This document shows positions 1-7,675 of a stretch of DNA of 14,151 bases, piece by piece (position 1 is the first letter of the stretch; every line of letters starts with the position of its first letter). The stretch is from contig CAAEUZ010000019.1 of NCBI GenBank assembly GCA_900759385.1, positions 1 through 14,151 of the forward strand. The letters are read 5' to 3'. Source of the stretch: an uncultured Oscillospiraceae bacterium (GTDB taxonomy: Bacteria; Bacillota; Clostridia; Oscillospirales; Oscillospiraceae). The position numbers and the translations under genes are program-made. The notes under the pieces were generated by a model. It saw nothing but the letters and a program-made list of their open reading frames with translations, was not told the origin of the DNA and did no database searches.

Positions 1-414
1 GTGTTCGTGCTGCGCCCCGCGGCGCAGCGTGACGGCATCGCCGCGGCCTGCGCGTACTCTGACGGCGAATACCGGCAGCTGTTCACGGCGGACACCCGGC
101 TGGAGGCCGTGCCGGACTGGTTTCCGGACTCCGCCGACGCCTGGGCCGACGCCAATGCCGTGGACTTCATTACGGACGGCGAGCGCATGGCCGTGCTCTA
201 CAGCGTGACGTGCAGCCTGCCGGAACTCTCCGCTGGGGATCTTTACCGCACCCATGCCCTGGCCGTCTTCGGCAGCGGCGGAGCCGAGTACGCCGAGTGG
301 CTGGCGCCGGTGCGCCCTGAGACCTACATCTTCCTTCCCCCGCAGCCAGACGGCTGCCGCACCGTCTGGCTGGACGAGGCATACCGTCTCACCCTCACCG
401 GAAGGAGGCCCTGA
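1..414 (+). CDS. C-terminal part of array protein 1 (membrane-anchored paralog family, 5' end outside window)
   Basis: This frame is open from the first base to a TGA at 412-414, so the window holds only the last 137 or so residues; the GTG at position 1 is most likely an internal Val codon. It belongs to the array because it keeps the family's C-terminal pattern: a DGEYRQLFTAD segment like DGLYELCFTAD in protein 2, then TDGERMAVLY matching FDGERMAVLT, then an LAVFGSGGAEYAEWL strand like LSVFGPGGLEYCEWL in protein 3. The LFTADTRLEAVPDWF stretch recalls protein 7 (VFTAEAGLPTAPEWM), so it may be of the type B defined under proteins 5 and 7, but the diagnostic WW motif lies outside the window. 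Gene 2 starts one base after the stop and its ribosome binding site lies inside this gene, which supports co-transcription. Function unknown; predicted extracytoplasmic. Confidence 0.8.
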   Translation: MFVLRPAAQRDGIAAACAYSDGEYRQLFTADTRLEAVPDWFPDSADAWADANAVDFITDGERMAVLYSVTCSLPELSAGDLYRTHALAVFGSGGAEYAEWLAPVRPETYIFLPPQPDGCRTVWLDEAYRLTLTGRRP

Positions 415-415
415 C

Positions 416-1764
416 ATGACAAAACGCTCGCAGGTTTTCCTGCTCCTCGCCGCGCTGGCTCTGGTTTTCTGCGCCGGGGCCGGGGTGTACATCTCATCGA
501 CGGCGGAGAGCTACGCCTTCAGCAGCGAGACCGTTTACGGCAGCCGCGAGAGCGCGAGAGCGTGCTCGCTGACCACGCCGTCTGGACGCTCGTCTGGGAC
601 TGCGGTTCCGGCGAGGGCACGTCCGAGGGGCGCTGGAACCTGGCCGGCTGCGACACCTTCACGCTGTCTCCGCGTCCCGGCGTATTCTTCAGCTTTGAAA
701 ATGTGGACCGCCCCTGGACAATAGACACGCAGCAGCCCCGCGGTGTGGTTGAACGCGCCATAGCCTCCGCCGTACTGGCTGAATACGAGTCCGGCGGTCC
801 GGCTGAGACGGTCATAGACCTCGCCGACTACATTGACACCTACCGCACGAATGTGTCCCTCAGCCAGATTATCGACGTGCAGTCGCTCCCGCCGTACAGC
901 TCCAACCCCTTTGGCGCCAGCTTCGAGGTCAGCGTGCCCGCGGGCAGTTACTACACCGTAACCCCATACGGCCCGGACGGACAGCTCCAGCTGCTGCTGA
1001 CCGAGGCCTACGGCGCCGGCGGTGCCGGAAGCGACTATGTCTTCACACCCGAGGGGTACATGTATTTTTCCTTCGCCGTCACCGGTGCGGACGGCTCCCA
1101 CCCGGACGGCAGCGGCCTCCCCGGCGGCGGCTGGAGCATATGGCGCTTCCCCTGCACGGCGTATTTGGCGCCTGAGGAGAGCGGCAGCCGCTGGTGGCTC
1201 AGCGGTCAATTCAGGGCGGGGGCCGACACCGACGCCCTGGAGAGTGTCTGCCTTCTGCCCGACGGCTGGGAGGATGTGACGCTGGACCTGAGCTACGACG
1301 GCAGTCGCCTGCTGGTCTTCACGGTTGAGCGCGGCGCCGTGTGGCTCAACGTGCTCGACGCCGCCAGCGGCGAACAGACGCAGCGCTTTGAGCTATTCCC
1401 CGCCGCGATGCTCGGCGGCATAGGCGTCGAGCCCTGCTTTGATGACGGCGCCATGCAGTGCTTTCTCACGGAGGGCCGGGCCGTCTTCGTCCTCGGCGGG
1501 CGCGCGGCGGCCGCGCTGAACTATGCAGACGGCCTCTACGAGCTGTGCTTCACGGCGGACGCCCTGGCCGGCGCTGACTGCGGCGTCGCTTACGGCCTCG
1601 ACTGCGTCTTTGACGGCGAACGCATGGCCGTACTCACGGACTGCGGCAAAGTGCTGCTGCTCAATGTCTTCAGCGCGGACGGGCTGATATACGGCGAGCG
1701 CCTTTCCGTCCCCGACCACTTCGGCAACCTGACCGACGCCACGCGCATCCGCGACGTACCATAA
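416..1764 (+). pseudogene. Array protein 2, frame-disrupted family member
   Basis: An AGGAGG at 403-408 sits 7 bases before ATG 416. The frame starts MTKRSQVFLLLAALALVFCAG, a clear membrane anchor, and continues AESYAFSSETVYGSRESA, matching the start of intact paralogs (ARAYTLTGEVYLGERGDA in protein 4). Homology then moves to the -1 frame, which reads ESVLADHAVWTLVWDCGSG (compare ETVLSRHLDWQTDYDAGSG) and runs to TAA 1762-1764 with the full family C-terminal part: DGSGLPGGGWSIWRFPC, SRWW, LSYDGSRLLVFT, FDGERMAVL. The distance from YG to VL is 20 bases, while paralogs have 39-42, so roughly 19-22 bases appear lost at 545-562. A GTG at 562 could start the downstream part, but that product would lack the anchor. 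No classic slippery heptamer is visible at the junction. Alternatives are a phase-variable gene or a sequencing or assembly error. Confidence 0.75.
545..562 (+). repeat. Tandem 8-base repeat at the frameshift point of array gene 2
   Basis: The unit CGCGAGAG occurs at 545-552 and 553-560 and continues with two more matching bases (CG). It lies exactly where homology to the paralogs switches frame. Eight is not a multiple of three, so gain or loss of units changes the frame: loss of one copy, or gain of two, would join the anchor to the rest of the protein in frame. Two copies is a very short tract, so it may only be the scar of a deletion. Confidence 0.6.
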
Positions 1765-1770
1765 ACCTGA

Positions 1771-1776
1771 AGGAGG
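1771..1776 (+). promoter_or_regulatory. Ribosome binding site that decides the start of array gene 3
   Basis: AGGAGG lies one base before an ATG at 1778 but 7 bases before a second in-frame ATG at 1784. Only the second has usable spacing. It also gives MKRIAAAF, matching the MKRIACAF start of protein 7, so 1784 is preferred. Confidence 0.8.
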
Positions 1777-1783
1777 TATGGCC

Positions 1784-3253
1784 ATGAAACGCATTGCCGC
1801 CGCATTCACGGCGCTGTTTGTCCTCGCGTCCTGCCTGATGGCGGGCGGGTCAATATACATGCACGCGCACCGCAACGACCTCGAGATCACCGGCGAAGTG
1901 CTGTACGGCGAGCGCGCCATGGCCTCCGGCGTCGAGGTCAGGCAGAGCGTGCTCATTGACGGCCACCCCAACTGGGAGGTCAGCTACTCCCCCGCCGCGG
2001 CCTCGCATGTGACGAGGGCTGGCTGGTCCCTGCCCGAGCTGCGCCGCACCGCCGCACAGCCTCCCGCCATCAGCATCGGTTCCATCACTTCCGGCCTGAC
2101 CATCAGCTATGACAGCGGCCGGAGCGTGATCCGGCTGTACGACATACCGGTGGTGCAGGAAATCGCGGACGGCATAGCCGCCTCCGCCGCCGGAGGCGGG
2201 GAGTACGCCACCGAGCTGCTCCTGAACGACTACACGGACTGCCTGCCCATAGTAGCGCGCGTGGACTCCGACATCGACATCGGCCGGGAGGAAGCCGCGG
2301 CGGGAATCGATCTGTCCGATGTCTTCCCCCTGCCCATGCCGTATGACCTGCCCTGCCGGGTGACTTACAGCAGCACGGATGCATCGGGCTCCATGGGCAC
2401 GGCAGAATTCCGCTTGCTCGAATACCCCTACGATATTGACGGCAACAGCGTGCTCGCCGCGGACGGGAACCTCTACCTGGCCTTCACCGCTCACGGCGCG
2501 GACGGAGAGCCGCTCGACGGCTCGAGCCTGCCCGGCGGGAGCTGGGGCGTATGGCGCATCCCCTGCGAGGTCACCGGCTCCGACAGCGGCGAGCGCTGGT
2601 GGGCCGGGAGGGTCAGGCTCTCAGCGGACCTGGACGCGGTGGAGCTCGTCAGCCCCATAGGCACCGGGGTGGACGCCGTCAAGCTCTGCCTGAGCTACGA
2701 CGGCACCAAACTGCTGCTCCTGACGGCCGAGTCCGGCACCCTTTACCTCACCGTTATCGACACGGCCACGGGCGAAAACCTGCAGCGGCTCGCCCTGGCA
2801 CAGGAGGAAGAACTCTGTCCCGGCGGCGGCCTGGCCCAGGCCGTGCAGCGGTTCGTACAGTATAGCGGCGCCGGGAGCGAGGTGCTGCTGACCGAGGGCC
2901 GCGCCCTGGTGCTCGCCGGGCAGGGCGGGGAGTACTCGCTGGCCATGTCGGCGGACCTGACGGCCCTGCCCGTACCCGAATGTTACTCCGAGGACGCCGG
3001 AGGCTCCACCTATCTGTGGGACTACGGCGCCATGGTCTCGGACGGCAAACGGCTGCTGGTGCTGGAGCATGTGGGCGCGCAGGACGCCGCGTCGGGCACG
3101 GACGGAGACGGCACAGTGGCAGAGCGGCTGAGCGTGTTCGGCCCCGGCGGCCTGGAGTACTGCGAGTGGCTTGAGAGCCAGCTGCACTATTATTACTATG
3201 GCTCGCCGGAGCACAGTTTTTCAGTGGATTTCACGGCCGGGTTCGCGGCCTGA
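1784..3253 (+). CDS. Array protein 3: membrane-anchored, beta-propeller-like protein of unknown function
   Basis: 489 residues. Residues 1-28 form a basic start and one hydrophobic segment, followed by the family opening EITGEVLYGERAMASGVEV. The signature DGSSLPGGSWGVWRIPC begins near residue 245, GERWW near 269 and LSYDGTKLLLLT near 303. This is followed by LYLTVIDTATGENLQRLAL and, towards the end, SDGKRLLVLEH. These DG-centred strand pairs look like beta-propeller blades, which is inference. The C terminus carries a YYYYG run before the final strand. LASC at residues 14-17 matches a minimal lipobox, but no other visible member has it, so a simple N-terminal anchor is the safer reading. The gene begins 19 bases after gene 2 and ends 26 bases before gene 4. 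No enzymatic motif was recognised. Confidence 0.85.
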   Translation: MKRIAAAFTALFVLASCLMAGGSIYMHAHRNDLEITGEVLYGERAMASGVEVRQSVLIDGHPNWEVSYSPAAASHVTRAGWSLPELRRTAAQPPAISIGSITSGLTISYDSGRSVIRLYDIPVVQEIADGIAASAAGGGEYATELLLNDYTDCLPIVARVDSDIDIGREEAAAGIDLSDVFPLPMPYDLPCRVTYSSTDASGSMGTAEFRLLEYPYDIDGNSVLAADGNLYLAFTAHGADGEPLDGSSLPGGSWGVWRIPCEVTGSDSGERWWAGRVRLSADLDAVELVSPIGTGVDAVKLCLSYDGTKLLLLTAESGTLYLTVIDTATGENLQRLALAQEEELCPGGGLAQAVQRFVQYSGAGSEVLLTEGRALVLAGQGGEYSLAMSADLTALPVPECYSEDAGGSTYLWDYGAMVSDGKRLLVLEHVGAQDAASGTDGDGTVAERLSVFGPGGLEYCEWLESQLHYYYYGSPEHSFSVDFTAGFAA

Positions 3254-3279
3254 CGATTAACCAGGAGGAGGATGCTGTC

Positions 3280-4734
3280 ATGAGACGCCGCGGTTTGGCC
3301 TTCGCGCTGATTTTCATATTCGCCCTGGGCGTGTTCGTGTCCGGCGGCATATACCTGTGGGCAGCGGCGCGCGCTTACACCCTGACGGGCGAGGTATACC
3401 TCGGCGAACGCGGTGACGCATCGGGCCTTGGCCTCACCCAGGAGACCGTGCTCTCCCGGCATCTGGACTGGCAGACGGATTACGACGCCGGGAGCGGCGG
3501 GGCGGAGACGGGCGCCTCCTGGAGCCTGGCCCGGCGTGAAATCGGCGAGGAGGCCGCCCCTCCCTCGCTGACGCTGGAGGGCGTGGGCTTTGAGTACAGC
3601 GAGCGCTGGTACGGCCTCGACCGGCACACCGCCGGCCTCCCCTTTGCGCAGGGCATCCTCGACGGCATATATGATACGCTCGGCGGCGCGCCCGGGCAGA
3701 GGCGCGTCAAGCTGTCCATCGGCGGCTACATGGACAGCGTGCCGCTGCGTTTCGCCTGCCAGGGCCTGAGCATCAGCGCCCCGTCGGGCGGGGACTACGC
3801 CTACGGCAGGGTGCCGCTGGACGTATTCGGCCTGCCCATAGGCGAAAAGGCGTATTTTGACGCCTACCTGTCCCTGAACTCCACCGCCAGCACCTTCAAG
3901 CTCTGGGCCTCTTCGGGTGAGACCTACGACGTCAGCTCCGACTGCGTCTTCGCCGCGGACGGCTGCCTCTACCTCGTGCTCGACGTGCGCACCAAGGCGA
4001 CACACAGCAGCCCCGCCGCGCTGGCAGACGGCTCCGCCCTGCCAGGCGGCGGCTGGGGCGTGTACCGCATCCCCTGCTCCTTTGCGGACGGGGCCCCGGA
4101 CGGCGAGCGCTGGTGGGCCTCGGGCGGCTATGAGGTGGCGCCGGACTTCTCCGCCGTGGAGAACATCTACCCTCTGGGTGACAGCTGGGGCGGCGCGGCC
4201 CTGGGCCTGAGCTATGACGGCACCCGGCTGCTGCTCTTCACCGCCGGGGAGGCGCTGACGCTCACCGTCATAGACCTCGCCAGCGGCGATACGGTGCAGC
4301 AAATGGAGCTCCTCTCCGGCCCGGAGGATTATATCCTCGACGTGTGGCTTGACTGGGACAGCTTCAGCGCTTTTGACGGCGGCTACGCGCTGGCAAGCGG
4401 CTCGCGGGTGCTCTACGCGCTGGAGCAGGACGGGCTGTACGGCCGGGCGCAGACGATAAGCCTCGCGCAGGCGCCCATGCCCGGGCAGCGTGACGGCAGC
4501 TGCAGCATCAACACGCTGGACTTCGAGGCGCGCGGCGGAAACCTTGCCATACTTGAGAGCGGCCTTTACATCTCGGAGCGGTCTGAGGACTATCTCCGCC
4601 TCACGCTGTACAGCGCGGAAGGCGAGTGCATATACGCCGAGTGGATAACCCCGCCGCTGGCGGGCATGTACGGCAGCCACCGGCAGCAGACGGACTATGA
4701 CTTCAAGCGCACCGAAACGGAGGCGGTATCATGA
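3280..4734 (+). CDS. Array protein 4: membrane-anchored, beta-propeller-like protein, type A
   Basis: 484 residues. The start is set by AGGAGGAGG at 3263-3271, 8 bases before ATG 3280. The N terminus MRRRGLAFALIFIFALGVFV is a positively charged start plus a membrane segment, so the rest should lie outside the cytoplasm. Family landmarks: TGEVYLGERGDASGLGL (about residue 32), DGSALPGGGWGVYRIPC (about 249), GERWW (275), DFSAVENIYPLGDSW (about 286), LSYDGTRLLLFT (310) and LTVIDLASGDTVQQMEL. It is closest by eye to protein 6, which shares VENIYPL and the LPFAQ..YD segment. A three-codon frame (ATG CTG TCA TGA, 3272-3283) overlaps the start codon and may couple translation. The stop overlaps the start of gene 5 by four bases. 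Function unknown. Confidence 0.87.
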   Translation: MRRRGLAFALIFIFALGVFVSGGIYLWAAARAYTLTGEVYLGERGDASGLGLTQETVLSRHLDWQTDYDAGSGGAETGASWSLARREIGEEAAPPSLTLEGVGFEYSERWYGLDRHTAGLPFAQGILDGIYDTLGGAPGQRRVKLSIGGYMDSVPLRFACQGLSISAPSGGDYAYGRVPLDVFGLPIGEKAYFDAYLSLNSTASTFKLWASSGETYDVSSDCVFAADGCLYLVLDVRTKATHSSPAALADGSALPGGGWGVYRIPCSFADGAPDGERWWASGGYEVAPDFSAVENIYPLGDSWGGAALGLSYDGTRLLLFTAGEALTLTVIDLASGDTVQQMELLSGPEDYILDVWLDWDSFSAFDGGYALASGSRVLYALEQDGLYGRAQTISLAQAPMPGQRDGSCSINTLDFEARGGNLAILESGLYISERSEDYLRLTLYSAEGECIYAEWITPPLAGMYGSHRQQTDYDFKRTETEAVS

Positions 4735-6146
4735 GGCGCGCGGCGGCATTCATGCTTCTCTTTCTCCTCGCGCTGGGCGCTCTGGGCGGCGCATCGGCGT
4801 ATCTCACCCGTGACGCCTGCGACCTGAGGGGCGAGCTGCTGCTCGGCGACAGGGCGGACGCCGCCGGCGTTGCCGTGCGCGAACGCACCGTGCTCTCTGG
4901 GCACATGGCCTGGTCCGCGCAGTACAGCGCCGGGGGCGCGGCCGTGTCGGCGCAGAACGCCTGGACGATTTCCGACGCCGCAGCCGCCCCCAGCCCCGCG
5001 CCGGGCCTCGGCACGTACTCCGAGCCCTTCGGCGCGAGCTGGGAGATACGCGGCGAAGAGGACGTGCCCGGCGGCACGGCCGGGGAGATATATGCAGCGC
5101 TCACGGACCTGGGTGCGGAGAGCGCCGTTTTCTCTCTGGACAGCTTTACGGACAGCGTGCCGCTGCCCCTGACCTTCACGAACTGCCTTGACGCGGAGGC
5201 TGAGACGGCCATGCGCGAGGCCCTGGCCGGCCTCTTCCGCGTGCCCGCCGCAGACGGCATGGACGTGATAGCGTCCTGCGTGGATCTCGGCCGGTACTGC
5301 CGGTTCAGCATCAGGCCCGCCGACAGCACGGTCATGGCCTTCCGCGTGTACGCGGACAGCGTCTTCGCCCCCGACGGCTATCTGTACTTCACGCTCGACG
5401 CCGCCATGGATGGGGAACGCCCGGACGGCTCCCTGCTGCCCGGCGGCAGCTGGGGCGTCTGGCGCGTGCAGTGCACGCCCGCCCCCGGCACGGATACCTC
5501 CGCCCCCGGCTGGTGGAACGAAGACGTGAGGGCGGTGCCCGACATGGCCACGCTGGAGGCGGTCTTCACCCCCGGGCAGGACTGGGACGGCGCATCCCTC
5601 GGCCTGAGCGGCGACGGCGAGTATGTCCTGCTCACCACGCGCGAGGCGGACGGCATCTGGCTCAGCGTCCTTGACGCGGCCAGCGGCGCGCGCCTGCGGC
5701 AGAGCGTGCTCTTCCCCGCCGGCAGCGGCGCGGATGAGCTGCCGTCCTGCTCGTCCGGCCCGGGCTGGGCAGTGTTCCGCAGCGGGGACCTGGCCGCCGC
5801 GCTCACACAGTCCGGCCCGGACTTCACCGAGGCCCTGCGCACCGAAACCGGCTATTCCGCGCTCTATGCGCCTTTCTCCCGCCTCGGCGGACACGTCCTG
5901 CCCGGCGCCGAAGCCGGCTGCGCCTATCATGGCGGGCGTGTCTGGCTGCTCCGTCAGTTCACCATCACAGGCGAGAGCACCAAAGACTACCGTCGCGTCT
6001 GCGTTCTGACGGCCTATGACTCCGGCGGCATGTGCTACGCCGAGCTGATCACTGACCCGGCCACCTCGTACTACGGCCGGGAGAACCACGCCGCAGAGCT
6101 GTCAAGCGACTGGTCGCTTGCAATAACGGGAGATGAGGAGCAATGA
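4731..6146 (+). CDS. Array protein 5: membrane-anchored, beta-propeller-like protein, type B
   Basis: 471 residues. It starts at an ATGA overlap with gene 4, and GGAGG at 4719-4723 is 7 bases upstream, so translation is probably coupled. MRRAAAFMLLFLLALGALGG is the N-terminal anchor. The family opening LLLGDRADAAGVAVRERTVL is followed by DGSLLPGGSWGVWRVQC near residue 232. Where the other type has GERWW this one has PGWWNE (near 259), preceded by CTPAPGTDTSA; protein 7 shares this form. LSGDGEYVLLTT and IWLSVLDAASGARLRQSVL are the blade-like strands. The C terminus has an SYYG motif, comparable with the Tyr-rich ends of proteins 3 and 7. It ends in another ATGA overlap with gene 6. Function not recognised. 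Confidence 0.86.
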   Translation: MRRAAAFMLLFLLALGALGGASAYLTRDACDLRGELLLGDRADAAGVAVRERTVLSGHMAWSAQYSAGGAAVSAQNAWTISDAAAAPSPAPGLGTYSEPFGASWEIRGEEDVPGGTAGEIYAALTDLGAESAVFSLDSFTDSVPLPLTFTNCLDAEAETAMREALAGLFRVPAADGMDVIASCVDLGRYCRFSIRPADSTVMAFRVYADSVFAPDGYLYFTLDAAMDGERPDGSLLPGGSWGVWRVQCTPAPGTDTSAPGWWNEDVRAVPDMATLEAVFTPGQDWDGASLGLSGDGEYVLLTTREADGIWLSVLDAASGARLRQSVLFPAGSGADELPSCSSGPGWAVFRSGDLAAALTQSGPDFTEALRTETGYSALYAPFSRLGGHVLPGAEAGCAYHGGRVWLLRQFTITGESTKDYRRVCVLTAYDSGGMCYAELITDPATSYYGRENHAAELSSDWSLAITGDEEQ

Positions 6147-7675
6147 GATACCCAAAAGCCGCGGCATTTTTCGCCGTATTCGTCCTCGCGCTGGCTGTTT
6201 TCGCCGGTGGGGGTGTTTATCTGGCGGCGGGGCGTGACGGCTGCGCCGTCTCCGGCGAGGTGCTCGCCGTGGACAGGAGCTACGCCGAAAGCTTCTCCGT
6301 CACGCAGCGGGCCGTCGTGGACGGGCATCTGCTCATCAACGCCGGGTACCTCTCCGCGGATTCCGGCCCCGGCTGGTCCATGGCCGATACCGCCCCCGTC
6401 CCGGAGCCGCCGCCTTCCATCGCCCTCAAGGACACGGACCTGGACTACTCGGAGAGCTGGAGCAGCGGCACGCGGCATACCACAGAGATCCCCCTGCCCT
6501 TCGCGCAGGACATCTATGACGGTCTGGCCGCCCAAATTGGCGGCAGCGAGGGCTCCAAAACCGCGTCAGCGCCGCTGGGCAGTTACACAGGCTGCCTCCC
6601 GCTGCACTTTGTCTCCTCCGGCATATCCGGCCTGCCCCTCATGGAGGCTGACAGACCTTTAAACCGGCTGCCGTTCCGCGACCAGCCGGACGAGTACAGC
6701 TGCGACAGTGAGTTCACCCTGCTGGATGTCTTCAGCCTGGCCGCACCTGAGGACAGCTCCCTGTTCTCGGTGCTGCTGCTGAATCCCGGCTACAACACTT
6801 TCAGTATCACCATGCGCTCGGATACGGACTTTTACACCTACTCCGACTGCGTTTTTGCGCCGGACGGGAACTTCTACCTCATCCTCGACGTGCGCCAAGG
6901 GCTCGATCAGCAGGAAGTCTACTCCACCAGCTACCCCGCCTCCGCGCGCGTTGACGGCCCCGCCCTCCCCGGCGGCGGCTGGGGCGTATACAAAATCCCC
7001 TATGAATTCACCGGCAGCGTCCCCCAGGGAGAGCGCTGGTGGGCCGCAGGAGGCTGCGAAGTGAGGCCGGATTTTTCAGCGGTGGAAAACATATATCCCC
7101 TCGCAGACGGGTGGGAGCACGCCTCCATCGAACTGAGCTATGACGGCACACAGCTCTATATATTCAGCCTCGAGGTAGGGACGCTGTGGCTCACGGCCAT
7201 AGACCTCGCCTCCGGCGAGACGGTACAGCGTCTGGAGCTGGCGTCCGCGGCGGAAATCTCCGCGCTCAACCACCGCGACGTGAGCGCCCAGGACCTGGCG
7301 GACGCGCTGAACCGGGAGGGGACCATCTGCGCCTTTGACGGAGGCGTGGCCATATGCACGGAATACGAGTTTGCCGCCGTGGCCGTGGAGAGCGGCGGCG
7401 AATACGTGTGCGAGGCCCTCTTCTGCCCCCGGCAGCAGTCCGGCGCCCCGGACGGCCTCCCCGCCGCGGCGAACTATTACCCCGACCGGCGCGCCTTTGC
7501 CTGGGACGGCGAGCGCGTGGCCTATCTGGACTGGGACAACAGCTCCTGCGACGCGCGGCTGTGCGTATTCGAGGACGGCGGGCTCGTCTACTGCGAGCAG
7601 TTCCCGGGCGGCATGTATGCCGGAGTGGACGCCGAGTGTACCTTTGATATCAGCGCAAGAAAGGAGACGGCATAG
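6143..7675 (+). CDS. Array protein 6: membrane-anchored, beta-propeller-like protein, type A, longest member
   Basis: 510 residues, the longest array member. It starts at the ATGA overlap with gene 5; GGGAG at 6128-6132 is the better-spaced ribosome binding site, and a GAGGAG at 6135-6140 is only 2 bases away. RYPKAAAFFAVFVLALAVFA is the anchor. The signature reads DGPALPGGGWGVYKIPY, so the Cys found at its end in proteins 2, 3, 4, 5 and 7 is Tyr here. GERWW lies near residue 296, followed by DFSAVENIYPLADGW and LSYDGTQLYIFS, then LWLTAIDLASGETVQRLEL. Extra length lies before the signature, around RDQPDEYSCDSEFTLLDVF (about residues 180-200). It shares most landmarks with protein 4. An AAGGAG near its 3' end serves gene 7. 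Unknown function, predicted extracytoplasmic. Confidence 0.86.
   Translation: MRYPKAAAFFAVFVLALAVFAGGGVYLAAGRDGCAVSGEVLAVDRSYAESFSVTQRAVVDGHLLINAGYLSADSGPGWSMADTAPVPEPPPSIALKDTDLDYSESWSSGTRHTTEIPLPFAQDIYDGLAAQIGGSEGSKTASAPLGSYTGCLPLHFVSSGISGLPLMEADRPLNRLPFRDQPDEYSCDSEFTLLDVFSLAAPEDSSLFSVLLLNPGYNTFSITMRSDTDFYTYSDCVFAPDGNFYLILDVRQGLDQQEVYSTSYPASARVDGPALPGGGWGVYKIPYEFTGSVPQGERWWAAGGCEVRPDFSAVENIYPLADGWEHASIELSYDGTQLYIFSLEVGTLWLTAIDLASGETVQRLELASAAEISALNHRDVSAQDLADALNREGTICAFDGGVAICTEYEFAAVAVESGGEYVCEALFCPRQQSGAPDGLPAAANYYPDRRAFAWDGERVAYLDWDNSSCDARLCVFEDGGLVYCEQFPGGMYAGVDAECTFDISARKETA

Noticed and set aside
1784..1834. Lipoprotein signal in array protein 3 (LASC, residues 14-17)
   Set aside because: The hydrophobic segment continues past the Cys and none of the other visible paralogs has a lipobox, so this is more likely chance.
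3196..4680. Antisense open frame of 494 codons opposite array gene 4 (similar long ones at 4695-6089, 1850-2494 and 535-1209)
   Set aside because: High GC at third positions removes stops on the opposite strand. The translations are Ala/Gly/Arg/Val-rich, lack ribosome binding sites and show none of the family conservation seen on the sense strand.
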